64,000 nucleotides of DNA, from the NCBI RefSeq assembly GCF_003130075.1, contig NZ_NRCW01000002.1:186001-250000 (forward strand), written 5' to 3'. The stretch is from Aggregatibacter segnis (lineage in GTDB: Bacteria; Pseudomonadota; Gammaproteobacteria; Enterobacterales; Pasteurellaceae). The notes below the pieces were generated by a model that was not told the DNA's origin, searched no databases, and saw nothing but the letters and a program-made list of their open reading frames with translations. This document shows, one piece after another, positions 56,356 through 64,000 of this stretch; the stretch's first letter is position 1, and the number at the start of each line of letters is the position of its first letter. The translations under genes and the position numbers were made by a program.

Positions 56356-57318
56356 TTAAAAGATGGCTTCTAAACGTAAAAATGCACCGATATGATGGCG
56401 GCGATCCTGGTTTTTATCATTGTAGTAATTCAGTTCAGGCTGAATAAAAAACCACTGACGCAAAATCGGCTGACGCCAAGTAATAAATGGGCCGTATTGG
56501 TTAATATGAAATTGTTTATTATCGATATCACCACCAATAAAAATGCCATAATTCAGCCGTTTATAGTTATTGAAATCGTGTTGACGATAAAAACTGTTTC
56601 CCCAAGAATTTTTTTCATCTACATCATGTTCGGACTGCAAATACAGCTGATTAGCGATAAAGGTGTTATCTGAAGTCCGATACTTGTTTTCAAAGTTCGT
56701 CCGCAAATAATGTTTACTATTGGTTCCGTAGCGGTAAATTTGCTCCAACCGTGTAGAGAAACGATCAGTAATAAGCCATTCTTTTCCCGCTTTAAAGCGC
56801 AAATAAATATCGCTACCGGAACGAATACCCAGATCGAGATCGGTATCGATACCTAATTTTTTAATGGAGTCGGACCAGCGTAAACCGACCGAGGCATTAT
56901 CTTCCCGTGTTTGACGCCGATCATAATGTTTATTTTTATTCAATGGCTGGTTATAGACCTTACCGATGTGTTTTTTGTCTCGTGATTCATTATCTAAATC
57001 TTCATCCCCGAAAACCAAGCTCAGCTGTTTTTTCAAGGTCGGTAGGCGAATCTTCCCACGGACGCGTGGTTTCATAGAAAAGTGATCATAATGATTCCAT
57101 TGGCTATCCAACATGATACGCAATCCGGCAGTCGCTGACTGATTGGGATCTGGCTCTCCCATCCATTCATCCATCGCATGCGCCCAACTATGCAGTTTGG
57201 TGCGTATTTCTTGATGTTGTTCATCTACCCATGTTTTTTCCTGTTCTTCAGCTAAAACACCGAAGGACGGTAACAAACCGATAAAAACCGATGCCGCTAA
57301 CAAAGAGGATTTTTTCAT
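56356..57318 (-). CDS. Predicted outer-membrane beta-barrel protein of unknown function
   Basis: 320 residues with a signal peptide (1-23, ending GVLAEE). The mature part has a helical, Trp-rich start (WVDEQHQEIRTKLHSWAHAMDEWMGEP), then alternating strands rich in Tyr, Asn, Arg and Asp, and ends in a terminal Phe (LRLEAIF), the usual signal for barrel insertion. I do not recognise the family. Charged linker residues about 115-145 (ESRDKKHIGKVYNQPLNKNK) look like an exposed loop. It is a single gene between moeB and purF. Confidence 0.75.
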   Translation of the reverse strand: MKKSSLLAASVFIGLLPSFGVLAEEQEKTWVDEQHQEIRTKLHSWAHAMDEWMGEPDPNQSATAGLRIMLDSQWNHYDHFSMKPRVRGKIRLPTLKKQLSLVFGDEDLDNESRDKKHIGKVYNQPLNKNKHYDRRQTREDNASVGLRWSDSIKKLGIDTDLDLGIRSGSDIYLRFKAGKEWLITDRFSTRLEQIYRYGTNSKHYLRTNFENKYRTSDNTFIANQLYLQSEHDVDEKNSWGNSFYRQHDFNNYKRLNYGIFIGGDIDNKQFHINQYGPFITWRQPILRQWFFIQPELNYYNDKNQDRRHHIGAFLRLEAIF

Positions 57319-57447
57319 ATGTAGCTCCTTTACTTATATCGATGCCGTATTCACCCTATCTTATGCGATTTACGACAAACCTGTCACAAAAAAAATTCAT
57401 AAGTAAATGAGGTTTCTATTAAATTTCTTGTTTGCAGTCTTCTCTAT

Positions 57448-57482
57448 AAAACAAACGGCGCCTAATGCGCCGTTTGTTTTCA
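57448..57482 (-). terminator. Terminator after purF
   Basis: ACAAACGGCGC and GCGCCGTTTGT around CTAAT, with T runs. Confidence 0.9.
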
Positions 57483-57497
57483 TTATGAAAATCTATC

Positions 57498-59009
57498 CTA
57501 TCTCTCGTTATGTATCTCAAGATTAGAAGAATCCTTTTCGCGTTTTTTCTTCGCAGCATCGTTACGTTGTTCAGCGATGTTATCCAGATAGGCTTCGGTA
57601 ATATCACCGGTAACATAACAGCCGGTGAACACGGAACAATCAAATGCTTTAATGGATGGGTTTTCTTGTTGCACAGAGCCGGTTAAGTCCGCTAAGTCTT
57701 GGAATACTAATTTATCCACGCCGATAAGTTTGGCGATTTCGTCAGTATTACGCTCATAGGCGATTAATTCGCTGCGCGTTGGCATATCGATGCCATACAC
57801 GTTCGGATAACGAATTTCCGGTGCAGCGGAGGCAAAATACACTTTTTTCGCACCGGCAGCTCGAGCCATCTCCACGATTTGTTCGGAAGTAGTTCCCCGC
57901 ACGATAGAGTCATCCACCAATAACACATTTTTACCTTTAAACTCAGAGGCAATGGTATTCAATTTACGACGAACAGAACTCACGCGTTGCGCTTGCCCTG
58001 GCATAATGAATGTGCGGCCGACATAACGATTTTTTACAAATCCTTGACGGTAAGGTTTGTTCAACACATTAGCAATACGCAAGGCAATATCATTAGAGGT
58101 TTCCGGCACCGGAATCACAACATCAATATCCGTGTCTTGCCATTCACGGGCGATTTTTTCCCCTAAACGTTGTCCCATGTGCACACGGGCTGCGTAAACA
58201 GAAACTCCGTCAATGCAGGAATCCGGGCGGGCAAAATAGACATATTCAAAAATACACGGCGTTAACACGGGATTGTCAGCACATTGTTCCGCATATAGTT
58301 CACCATCAAAGGTAATAAAAATCGCTTCTCCCGGTGCCACATCACGCATGAATTCAAAACCAACCACATCTAATGCCACGCTTTCAGAAGCCACCATGTA
58401 TTCAGTTTTGCCGTTTTCTTCACGTTTACCTAACACCAGAGGACGAATACCATGAGGATCGCGAAACGCCACCATGCCGTGATCGATGATCATCGCAATA
58501 CACGCATAAGCACCTCGAATATCTTTATGCGTTTGCTTAACCGCATTAAAAATATCTTGCGGTGTTAAAGCGTATTTTTGTGGTTGATCGAGGTGATAAG
58601 CAAGAATGTTCAATAAAAGTTCGGAGTCGGAATTGGTGTTCACATGACGGCGGGCAAGATTAAAGAGTTTTTCTTTCAATTCGGCAGAGTTTGTTAAATT
58701 GCCGTTATGCACCAAGGTTAAACCATAAGGCGAGTTCACATAAAACGGCTGCGCTTCCGAGACGCTGGAACTCCCCGCCGTCGGATAACGCACATGGCCG
58801 ATACCGGTATTGCCCGCTAAACGCAACATATGTTCCTGTTGAAACACATCACTCACCAAACCGTTCGCTTTACGCAAACGAAAGCGATTTTCGTCATCAA
58901 TGGTGACGATGCCCGCTGCATCCTGTCCGCGATGCTGTAAAACGGTTAAGGCATCATAAATTGCTTGATTTACCGGGGTTTGACTGATAATACCGACAAT
59001 ACCGCACAT
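57498..59009 (-). CDS. purF: Amidophosphoribosyltransferase
   Basis: 503 residues. MCGIVGIIS gives the N-terminal nucleophile Cys2 of the glutaminase domain; [11 protein letters not shown] and the PRPP loop [17 protein letters not shown] follow. It makes phosphoribosylamine, the first step of purine synthesis. It lies 13 bases after cvpA, and a PurR-type operator precedes the pair, as in E. coli. Confidence 0.97.
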   Translation of the reverse strand: MCGIVGIISQTPVNQAIYDALTVLQHRGQDAAGIVTIDDENRFRLRKANGLVSDVFQQEHMLRLAGNTGIGHVRYPTAGSSSVSEAQPFYVNSPYGLTLVHNGNLTNSAELKEKLFNLARRHVNTNSDSELLLNILAYHLDQPQKYALTPQDIFNAVKQTHKDIRGAYACIAMIIDHGMVAFRDPHGIRPLVLGKREENGKTEYMVASESVALDVVGFEFMRDVAPGEAIFITFDGELYAEQCADNPVLTPCIFEYVYFARPDSCIDGVSVYAARVHMGQRLGEKIAREWQDTDIDVVIPVPETSNDIALRIANVLNKPYRQGFVKNRYVGRTFIMPGQAQRVSSVRRKLNTIASEFKGKNVLLVDDSIVRGTTSEQIVEMARAAGAKKVYFASAAPEIRYPNVYGIDMPTRSELIAYERNTDEIAKLIGVDKLVFQDLADLTGSVQQENPSIKAFDCSVFTGCYVTGDITEAYLDNIAEQRNDAAKKKREKDSSNLEIHNER

Positions 59010-59022
59010 GCTTGTTGTTCCT

Positions 59023-59571
59023 CTACTGATTCTGAGTTGAAGTTGGGATTGGATTTGAAGTAGGTGTAGTCACCTGCTCCAAATTCAAGGTTGAATTTAA
59101 AAAACTGGAATTTGCTTGTATCTGTTGGAAGAACCAATCCACCACAAAACGAAAGTGCGGTATTAATTTTGACTCTTTCCACCAATCACTTTGATTTGAC
59201 GCGGTGAACGTATCCAAGAAAAATAAAATTGCCGCCACAATGAGCACGCCACGTAATAGCCCGAAGCAAGCACCAAGTACTCGATCCGTCCCGCTTAAGC
59301 CGGTGCGGTCCACCAGCTGACCTAACACATAATTCACGATAGCGCCAACAATCAATGAGGCAATAAATAAGATAGCAATGGCAACACCATTGCGGATATA
59401 CAGGGATTCAATGGAGGTTAACAAACCCGCCAAATACACATAAAAATTGCTTGCAATAAAAAATGCCACAATCCAACTGGCTAGTGACATGACTTCGCGG
59501 ACGAAACCGCGTAATAAGCTGACAATAACGGAAAAAACAATAATGCCGATAATAATGTAATCAATCATCAA
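59023..59571 (-). CDS. cvpA: CvpA family membrane protein
   Basis: 182 residues with four hydrophobic segments. [37 protein letters not shown] is the CvpA signature, with a later [11 protein letters not shown]. In E. coli it is required for colicin V production and bile tolerance; its molecular role is unclear. It has a longer Thr/Pro/Asn-rich C-terminal tail than the usual about 162 residues. First in cvpA-purF. Confidence 0.94.
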   Translation of the reverse strand: MMIDYIIIGIIVFSVIVSLLRGFVREVMSLASWIVAFFIASNFYVYLAGLLTSIESLYIRNGVAIAILFIASLIVGAIVNYVLGQLVDRTGLSGTDRVLGACFGLLRGVLIVAAILFFLDTFTASNQSDWWKESKLIPHFRFVVDWFFQQIQANSSFLNSTLNLEQVTTPTSNPIPTSTQNQ

Positions 59572-59632
59572 ATCATCTCTAAAGTGTTGAAAAAGACACT
59601 TCTATTTACAACGGGCGCTATTCTAGCAAAAA

Positions 59633-59648
59633 ACGAAAACGTTTGCGC
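59633..59648. promoter_or_regulatory. PurR operator before cvpA-purF
   Basis: ACGAAAACGTTTGCGC matches the PurR consensus ACGCAAACGTTTGCGT at 14 of 16 positions, 62 bases upstream of cvpA, the regulon's classical target. Confidence 0.8.
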
Positions 59649-59663
59649 AAAAATTTACGCACT

Positions 59664-59702
59664 AAAAAACGCCCTTTTGCACAAAGAAGCAAAGGGGCGT
59701 CA
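59664..59702 (-). terminator. Terminator after yfbV
   Basis: ACGCCCCTTTGC and GCAAAAGGGCGT on the minus strand (one G-U pair), followed by T6. Confidence 0.8.
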
Positions 59703-59745
59703 CTATACCATTGTTATGTTTGGGAATATAGAAAAAATCGGTGGG

Positions 59746-60189
59746 TTAAAGCTCCTGCCAAAAATCACGGGGTAATTTTTTATGAGCAAGATTCAGTAGC
59801 TTTGCTAAATCCAAATAAGTGAGCTTATCGGGGAAAGAAGGTAAGGTATCCTGCGTCTCTCTCAATTTTTCAAAAACGCGTTGAAAACCGACCGCACTTT
59901 GAGGTGATAATGGCGTTTGTGCACGTTTGCCCAACCAATAAAAGCCTTGTAAAGGCAAGCATAACGCAAATAAAGCACTTAACACCGCAACAGCAAGCGC
60001 CATATTGTCGCCATGCGCATAAATTTGCTGCCACACCACAAATAATACCGCGAGAAACGGCATCATTTTCTGAGCAAATAAGGTTGCTTTAATAATGCGA
60101 TTTTCGGGAAAAATAGCGCCTAACTTTAGTTCTAAAGGCCAACTATTTAAATATTGTTGCCCTACTTTTAATGTGCGATAAAAACCCAT
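59746..60189 (-). CDS. yfbV: YfbV family (UPF0208) inner-membrane protein
   Basis: 147 residues. KVGQQYLNSWPLELKLGAIFPENRIIKATLFAQKMMPFLAV and LPLQGFYWLGKRAQTPL are UPF0208 motifs, with two membrane segments (about 45-62, 68-92). E. coli YfbV has been linked to chromosome macrodomain organisation. It is divergent from ackA-pta, as in E. coli. Confidence 0.93.
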   Translation of the reverse strand: MGFYRTLKVGQQYLNSWPLELKLGAIFPENRIIKATLFAQKMMPFLAVLFVVWQQIYAHGDNMALAVAVLSALFALCLPLQGFYWLGKRAQTPLSPQSAVGFQRVFEKLRETQDTLPSFPDKLTYLDLAKLLNLAHKKLPRDFWQEL

Positions 60190-60428
60190 CCCATGCTTAT
60201 CCTTAGTTTTAATCCGAATGAAGGTTGCTCAACATAACATAAACCGAGCTATTTTTTAATTTTCTATATAACCACCTCTTCTTTGGTAGTCTCTTTTTTC
60301 GCGGAAAATGAATCACTTACCAAATGTAAAAAATTTGCTAAATTTTTTGATGCAAGTCGCATTTTTTGTCGTTGAGAATTTATTTTAAAGAGTGAAAGGT
60401 GTATCCTATGGCAGTTTAATTTTCTATT

Positions 60429-60451
60429 ATTCGTTCAATATTTGAACGAAT
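60429..60451 (+). promoter_or_regulatory. ackA: Perfect inverted repeat in the ackA leader
   Basis: ATTCGTTCAA and TTGAACGAAT around TAT (10-3-10), 31 bases before the ackA start and followed by TTTTG. It could be a repressor operator or a weak attenuator. The rest of the 293-base yfbV-ackA gap is AT-rich with no gene. Confidence 0.5.
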
Positions 60452-60482
60452 TTTGTTTAACTCAAACCAGTATAGGTCGCTT

Positions 60483-61685
60483 ATGTCTGAAAAATTAGTC
60501 CTAATCCTCAATTGTGGTAGCTCTTCATTAAAATTTTCTATTTTGAATCCTGCCACCGGCGAAGAAAAATTGTCCGGCTTAGCCGAAGCGTTTTACTTAC
60601 CTGAAGCCCGTATTAAATGGAAATTACACGGCGAAAAAGGACAGGCTGATTTAGGTGCCGGCGCCGCTCACGCCGAAGCGTTAAATTTTGTTGTTAATAA
60701 CATTTTCTCGCTTGATCCTGAATTACAAAAAGGCGTTGTTGCTATCGGTCACCGTATCGTACACGGCGGCGAAAAATTCACATCCTCTGTTATCGTTACT
60801 GATGAAGTGGTTAAAGGCATTGAAGATGCAATTCAATTTGCACCATTGCACAACCCTGCACACTTAATCGGTATCAAAGAAGCATTCAAACTCTTCCCGC
60901 ATTTGAAAGAGAAAAACGTGGTGGTATTTGATACTGCGTTCCATCAAACCATGCCGGAAGAGGCGTACTTATACGCATTACCTTACTCTTTATATCGCGA
61001 TCACGGTGTTCGTCGCTACGGCGCACACGGTACAAGCCACTATTATGTCAGCCGTGAAGCAGCAAAACGTTTAGGCGTCGCAGAAGACAAAGTAAACGTG
61101 ATCACTTGCCATTTAGGTAACGGTGGTTCCGTATCCGCAATTCGTCATGGCGAATGTATCGATACCTCTATGGGTTTAACCCCGTTAGAAGGTTTAGTCA
61201 TGGGCACCCGTTGTGGTGACATCGACCCGGCTATCGTTTTCTACATGCACGACACCCTCGGCATGTCCGTTGAAGAAATCAACACCACCTTAACGAAAAA
61301 ATCCGGTTTGCTTGGTTTAACCGAAGTCACTAGCGACTGCCGTTATGCCGAAGACAACTACGATAAAGAAATCCCAGCAAAACGCGCATTAGACGTTTAT
61401 TGCTACCGTTTAGCGAAATACATCGGTTCTTACATGGCCGTTATCGGCGAGCGTTTGGATGCCATCGTCTTTACCGGTGGTATTGGTGAAAACTCTGCGC
61501 ACGTACGCGAACTCACCTTAGCGCACTTAAAATTATTCGGTTATAAATTGGATAATGAGAAAAACATGGCTGCCCGTTTTGGTAACGAAGGCGTGATTAC
61601 CGCTGATAACACACCAATCGCCATGGTAATTCCAACCAATGAAGAATTAGTGATCGCACAAGACACCGCTCGTCTTTGCATCTAA
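60483..61685 (+). CDS. ackA: Acetate kinase
   Basis: 400 residues from the ATG at 60483; ten upstream in-frame codons start at a TTG and overlap the leader. [69 protein letters not shown] and [14 protein letters not shown] are diagnostic. It makes ATP from acetyl phosphate in overflow metabolism. A terminator separates it from pta. Confidence 0.98.
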   Translation: MSEKLVLILNCGSSSLKFSILNPATGEEKLSGLAEAFYLPEARIKWKLHGEKGQADLGAGAAHAEALNFVVNNIFSLDPELQKGVVAIGHRIVHGGEKFTSSVIVTDEVVKGIEDAIQFAPLHNPAHLIGIKEAFKLFPHLKEKNVVVFDTAFHQTMPEEAYLYALPYSLYRDHGVRRYGAHGTSHYYVSREAAKRLGVAEDKVNVITCHLGNGGSVSAIRHGECIDTSMGLTPLEGLVMGTRCGDIDPAIVFYMHDTLGMSVEEINTTLTKKSGLLGLTEVTSDCRYAEDNYDKEIPAKRALDVYCYRLAKYIGSYMAVIGERLDAIVFTGGIGENSAHVRELTLAHLKLFGYKLDNEKNMAARFGNEGVITADNTPIAMVIPTNEELVIAQDTARLCI

Positions 61686-61695
61686 AACGTAATCT

Positions 61696-61730
61696 ATAAA
61701 CTGCCGATTTATTCGGCAGTTTCTTTTTAA
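61696..61730 (+). terminator. Terminator between ackA and pta
   Basis: AACTGCCGA and TCGGCAGTT around TTTAT, then TCTTTTT. It should reduce but need not stop expression of pta. Confidence 0.8.
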
Positions 61731-61756
61731 TCCTCTATTCCAATCGAAGGTAAATT

Positions 61757-63892
61757 ATGTCTCGTACTATTATTTTAATTCCGATTAGTACCGGCGTGGG
61801 TTTAACCAGCGTAAGTCTTGGTTTAATCAACGCACTTGAACAAAAAGGTGCCAAAGTCGGTTTCATGAAACCTATTTCTCAACCAAATACCGGTGAAGAT
61901 ATTATCGACCGCACAACCTCTATCGTACGCACCAGCACCGCTTTAGAAACGGCTGAGCCGTTTATGCTAAGCGTGGCAGAATCGCTGATCGGTCAAAATC
62001 AATCTGATGTTTTATTAGAAAAAATCGTTGAAAATCATCAACGTCTTGCTAAAAACAATGAAATTGTCATTGTGGAAGGCTTGATTCCAACCCGCAAACA
62101 TTCTTTCGCCAATAGTATTAACTACGAAATCGCCCAAGCACTTGATGCAGAAATCGTATTAGTTGCGGCACCGGCCACAGAAACTCCGGCACAATTAAAA
62201 GAACGTGTAGAAGCAGCAGCCTCTCTATTCGGTGGTCAAGGCAATAAAAATCTTCTTGGCGTAATCGTGAACAAATTCAATGCGCCAGTAGATGAATCCG
62301 GCAGAACCCGCCCAGATTTAAGCGAAATTTTCGATTCTTTCCAACACAGCCACAACAGCGAATCCGAGTTGGTAAAATTATTCGCACAAAGCCAGCTCAA
62401 CTTATTGGCATGTATCCCATGGTCTGCTGATCTTATTGCAACCCGTGCGATTGATTTAATTAAACATTTAGGCGCATCCATTCTTAATGAAGGCGATGTA
62501 AATCGTCGTATTCGCGGTATCACTTTCTGTGCAAGAAGCTTGCCAAATATGGTGGAACACTTCCGTGCCGGAAGCTTACTCGTGGTTTCTGCTGACCGCC
62601 CGGATGTGATCGTGGCCGCGGCACTTGCGGTGTCCAACGGTATTGAAATCGGTGGTTTATTATTAACCGGCGGTTACAAATTAGATCCACAAATCAACAA
62701 ACTTTGTCAGCATGTTTTTGAAAACAAAAAATTGCCGGTTTTCCGTATTGAAGGTAACACCTGGCAAACGGCTTTAAGCCTACAAAACTTTAATCTTGAA
62801 GTACCGGTTGACGATAAAGAGCGCATTGAAAACATCAAACGCTACACCAGCGAAAAATTAGATGCCGCCTTCGTTAACGGATTAGTTGAAGCTTCAAGCC
62901 GTTTACGTCGTCTATCTCCACCAGCATTCCGCTTCCAATTAACGGAATTAGCCCGTGCGGCGAATAAACGTATCGTCTTACCGGAAGGGGATGAACCACG
63001 TACAATCAAAGCGGCAATCTTATGTGCCGAACGCGGTATCGCAGAATGTATCTTGTTAGCCAACCCTGAAGAAGTAAAACGCGTTGCTGAATCTCAAGGT
63101 GTAAAATTAGTCAAAGGCATCACTGTTGTTGACCCGGCAAGCGTACGTGAGAACTATGTCGCGCGTTTAGTGGAATTACGTAAAGCCAAAGGCATGACAG
63201 AAACCATGGCGCGTGAACAATTGGAAGACAATGTTGTACTTGGTACCATGATGTTAGAAGCCAACGAAGTGGACGGCTTGGTATCCGGCGCAGTTCACAC
63301 CACAGCGAACACTATTCGCCCACCGATGCAAATTATCAAAACCGCACCGGGTAGCTCCATTATCTCTTCCATCTTCTTCATGTTATTACCGGATCAAGTG
63401 TTGGTTTACGGTGACTGCGCAGTGAACCCGGATCCGACCGCAGAACAACTTGCGGAAATTGCGATTCAATCTGCCGAATCGGCGAAATCCTTCGGTATCG
63501 AACCGAAAGTGGCGATGATCTCCTACTCTACCGGCTCTTCCGGTAGCGGTGCAGACGTTGAAAAAGTGAAAGAAGCGACTCGTATTGCGAAAGAAAAACG
63601 CCCTGATTTACTCATCGACGGTCCATTACAATACGATGCAGCGGTTATGGAAGATGTGGCTCGCTCTAAAGCGCCAAATTCTCCGGTTGCCGGTCAAGCT
63701 ACCGTATTCGTCTTCCCGGATTTGAATACCGGTAACACCACTTATAAAGCAGTTCAACGTTCTGCCGACCTTGTTTCTATCGGCCCGATGCTTCAAGGTA
63801 TGCGCAAACCGGTGAACGACTTATCCCGTGGTGCGTTGGTCGATGACATCGTGTACACCATTGCATTAACAGCAATTCAAGCAACACAATAA
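61757..63892 (+). CDS. pta: Phosphate acetyltransferase
   Basis: 711 residues, the long enterobacterial form. The N-terminal P-loop/BioD-like domain ([34 protein letters not shown]) is followed by a DRTGG-type middle domain and the catalytic PTA domain (about 385-711; [60 protein letters not shown]). It converts acetyl-CoA to acetyl phosphate and works with AckA. Confidence 0.98.
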   Translation: MSRTIILIPISTGVGLTSVSLGLINALEQKGAKVGFMKPISQPNTGEDIIDRTTSIVRTSTALETAEPFMLSVAESLIGQNQSDVLLEKIVENHQRLAKNNEIVIVEGLIPTRKHSFANSINYEIAQALDAEIVLVAAPATETPAQLKERVEAAASLFGGQGNKNLLGVIVNKFNAPVDESGRTRPDLSEIFDSFQHSHNSESELVKLFAQSQLNLLACIPWSADLIATRAIDLIKHLGASILNEGDVNRRIRGITFCARSLPNMVEHFRAGSLLVVSADRPDVIVAAALAVSNGIEIGGLLLTGGYKLDPQINKLCQHVFENKKLPVFRIEGNTWQTALSLQNFNLEVPVDDKERIENIKRYTSEKLDAAFVNGLVEASSRLRRLSPPAFRFQLTELARAANKRIVLPEGDEPRTIKAAILCAERGIAECILLANPEEVKRVAESQGVKLVKGITVVDPASVRENYVARLVELRKAKGMTETMAREQLEDNVVLGTMMLEANEVDGLVSGAVHTTANTIRPPMQIIKTAPGSSIISSIFFMLLPDQVLVYGDCAVNPDPTAEQLAEIAIQSAESAKSFGIEPKVAMISYSTGSSGSGADVEKVKEATRIAKEKRPDLLIDGPLQYDAAVMEDVARSKAPNSPVAGQATVFVFPDLNTGNTTYKAVQRSADLVSIGPMLQGMRKPVNDLSRGALVDDIVYTIALTAIQATQ

Positions 63893-63925
63893 AACGCTTG
63901 AAAAACACACCGCACTTTCGTGCAA

Positions 63926-63960
63926 AAGAAAAAGGCTTTCATGATGAAAGCCTTTTTTAT
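63926..63960 (+). terminator. Terminator after pta (bidirectional)
   Basis: AAAAAGGCTTTC and GAAAGCCTTTTT around ATGAT, with T run. Confidence 0.9.
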
Positions 63961-64000
63961 TTACCGAAATAATTGAATTAACTCATCCGTTCTTTTGGCG
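63961..64000 (-). CDS. C-terminal end of a minus-strand gene (partial)
   Basis: Reading in from the right edge, a frame gives AKRTDELIQLFR and a TAA at 63961-63963, directly next to the terminator. Twelve codons are too few to name the gene. Confidence 0.3.
   Translation of the reverse strand, partial: AKRTDELIQLFR

Noticed and set aside
59584..59775. Plus-strand open frame (63 codons) between cvpA and yfbV
   Set aside because: It overlaps the PurR operator and the yfbV terminator and has no family resemblance.

Overview
The window looks like chromosome from a Pasteurellaceae bacterium of the Haemophilus/Aggregatibacter ('Hin') branch, most likely an Aggregatibacter such as A. aphrophilus. 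The main evidence is the very frequent 9-base DNA uptake signal AAGTGCGGT / ACCGCACTT: I count roughly 45 copies by eye, many as inverted pairs acting as terminators just after genes. Moderate base composition by eye and the gene orders (rsmI-lpoA-yraN-diaA-dolP, xseB-ispA-dxs, accD-folC, folE/moeA-moeB, msrAB-ccdA-tlpA, cvpA-purF, yfbV/ackA-pta) agree with this. The species assignment is inference. I saw no rRNA, tRNA, CRISPR array, insertion sequence or prophage.

Layout. 1-1560 is an AT-rich accessory islet on the minus strand: a 5'-truncated GH-E nuclease toxin module, an ankyrin-repeat (probable immunity) gene cut by the window edge, and a small membrane protein, joined by a hairpin-bearing repeat of about 50 bp. 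1.7-3.8 kb holds glnS and an orphan RelB/DinJ antitoxin whose toxin is reduced to 14 codons. 4-8.6 kb is a complete MacA-MacB-outer-membrane-channel export operon. 8.7-17.4 kb is housekeeping and transport: yjdM, an EamA transporter, a pseudouridine synthase, lysO, cls, a phosphatase, folC, accD and an esterase. 17.5-20.6 kb is the isoprenoid operon xseB-ispA-dxs, followed by a candidate small RNA. 21-25.6 kb is the translation cluster thrS-infC-rpmI-rplT, with a foreign-looking, possibly HEPN-like gene inserted between thrS and infC. 25.8-34.5 kb carries a kinase-like protein, sohB, azoR, ndh and the glycerol genes glpD / glpF-glpK with CRP sites between them. 34.6-39 kb is the envelope cluster rsmI to dolP. 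39-42.1 kb has carbonic anhydrase and a periplasmic methionine-sulfoxide repair operon. 42.2-50 kb includes a Fur-box siderophore receptor, a peptide/vitamin-type ABC transporter and the MATE pump norM. 50-57.3 kb has ribE, yhbY, greA, dacB, folE, moeA-moeB and a barrel-like outer membrane protein. 57.5-63.9 kb has purF-cvpA, yfbV and the acetate operon ackA-pta.

Most of the window is ordinary core genome. The points of interest are the toxin islet and its repeat, the gene inserted in the thrS-infC cluster, a MoeB lacking both zinc CxxC pairs, a fructosamine-kinase-like protein with Asn in place of the catalytic Asp, a PurR-type operator between glpD and glpF, and leader hairpins before greA (GraL-like), thrS and ackA. 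All calls come from reading the sequence; no database search was possible.
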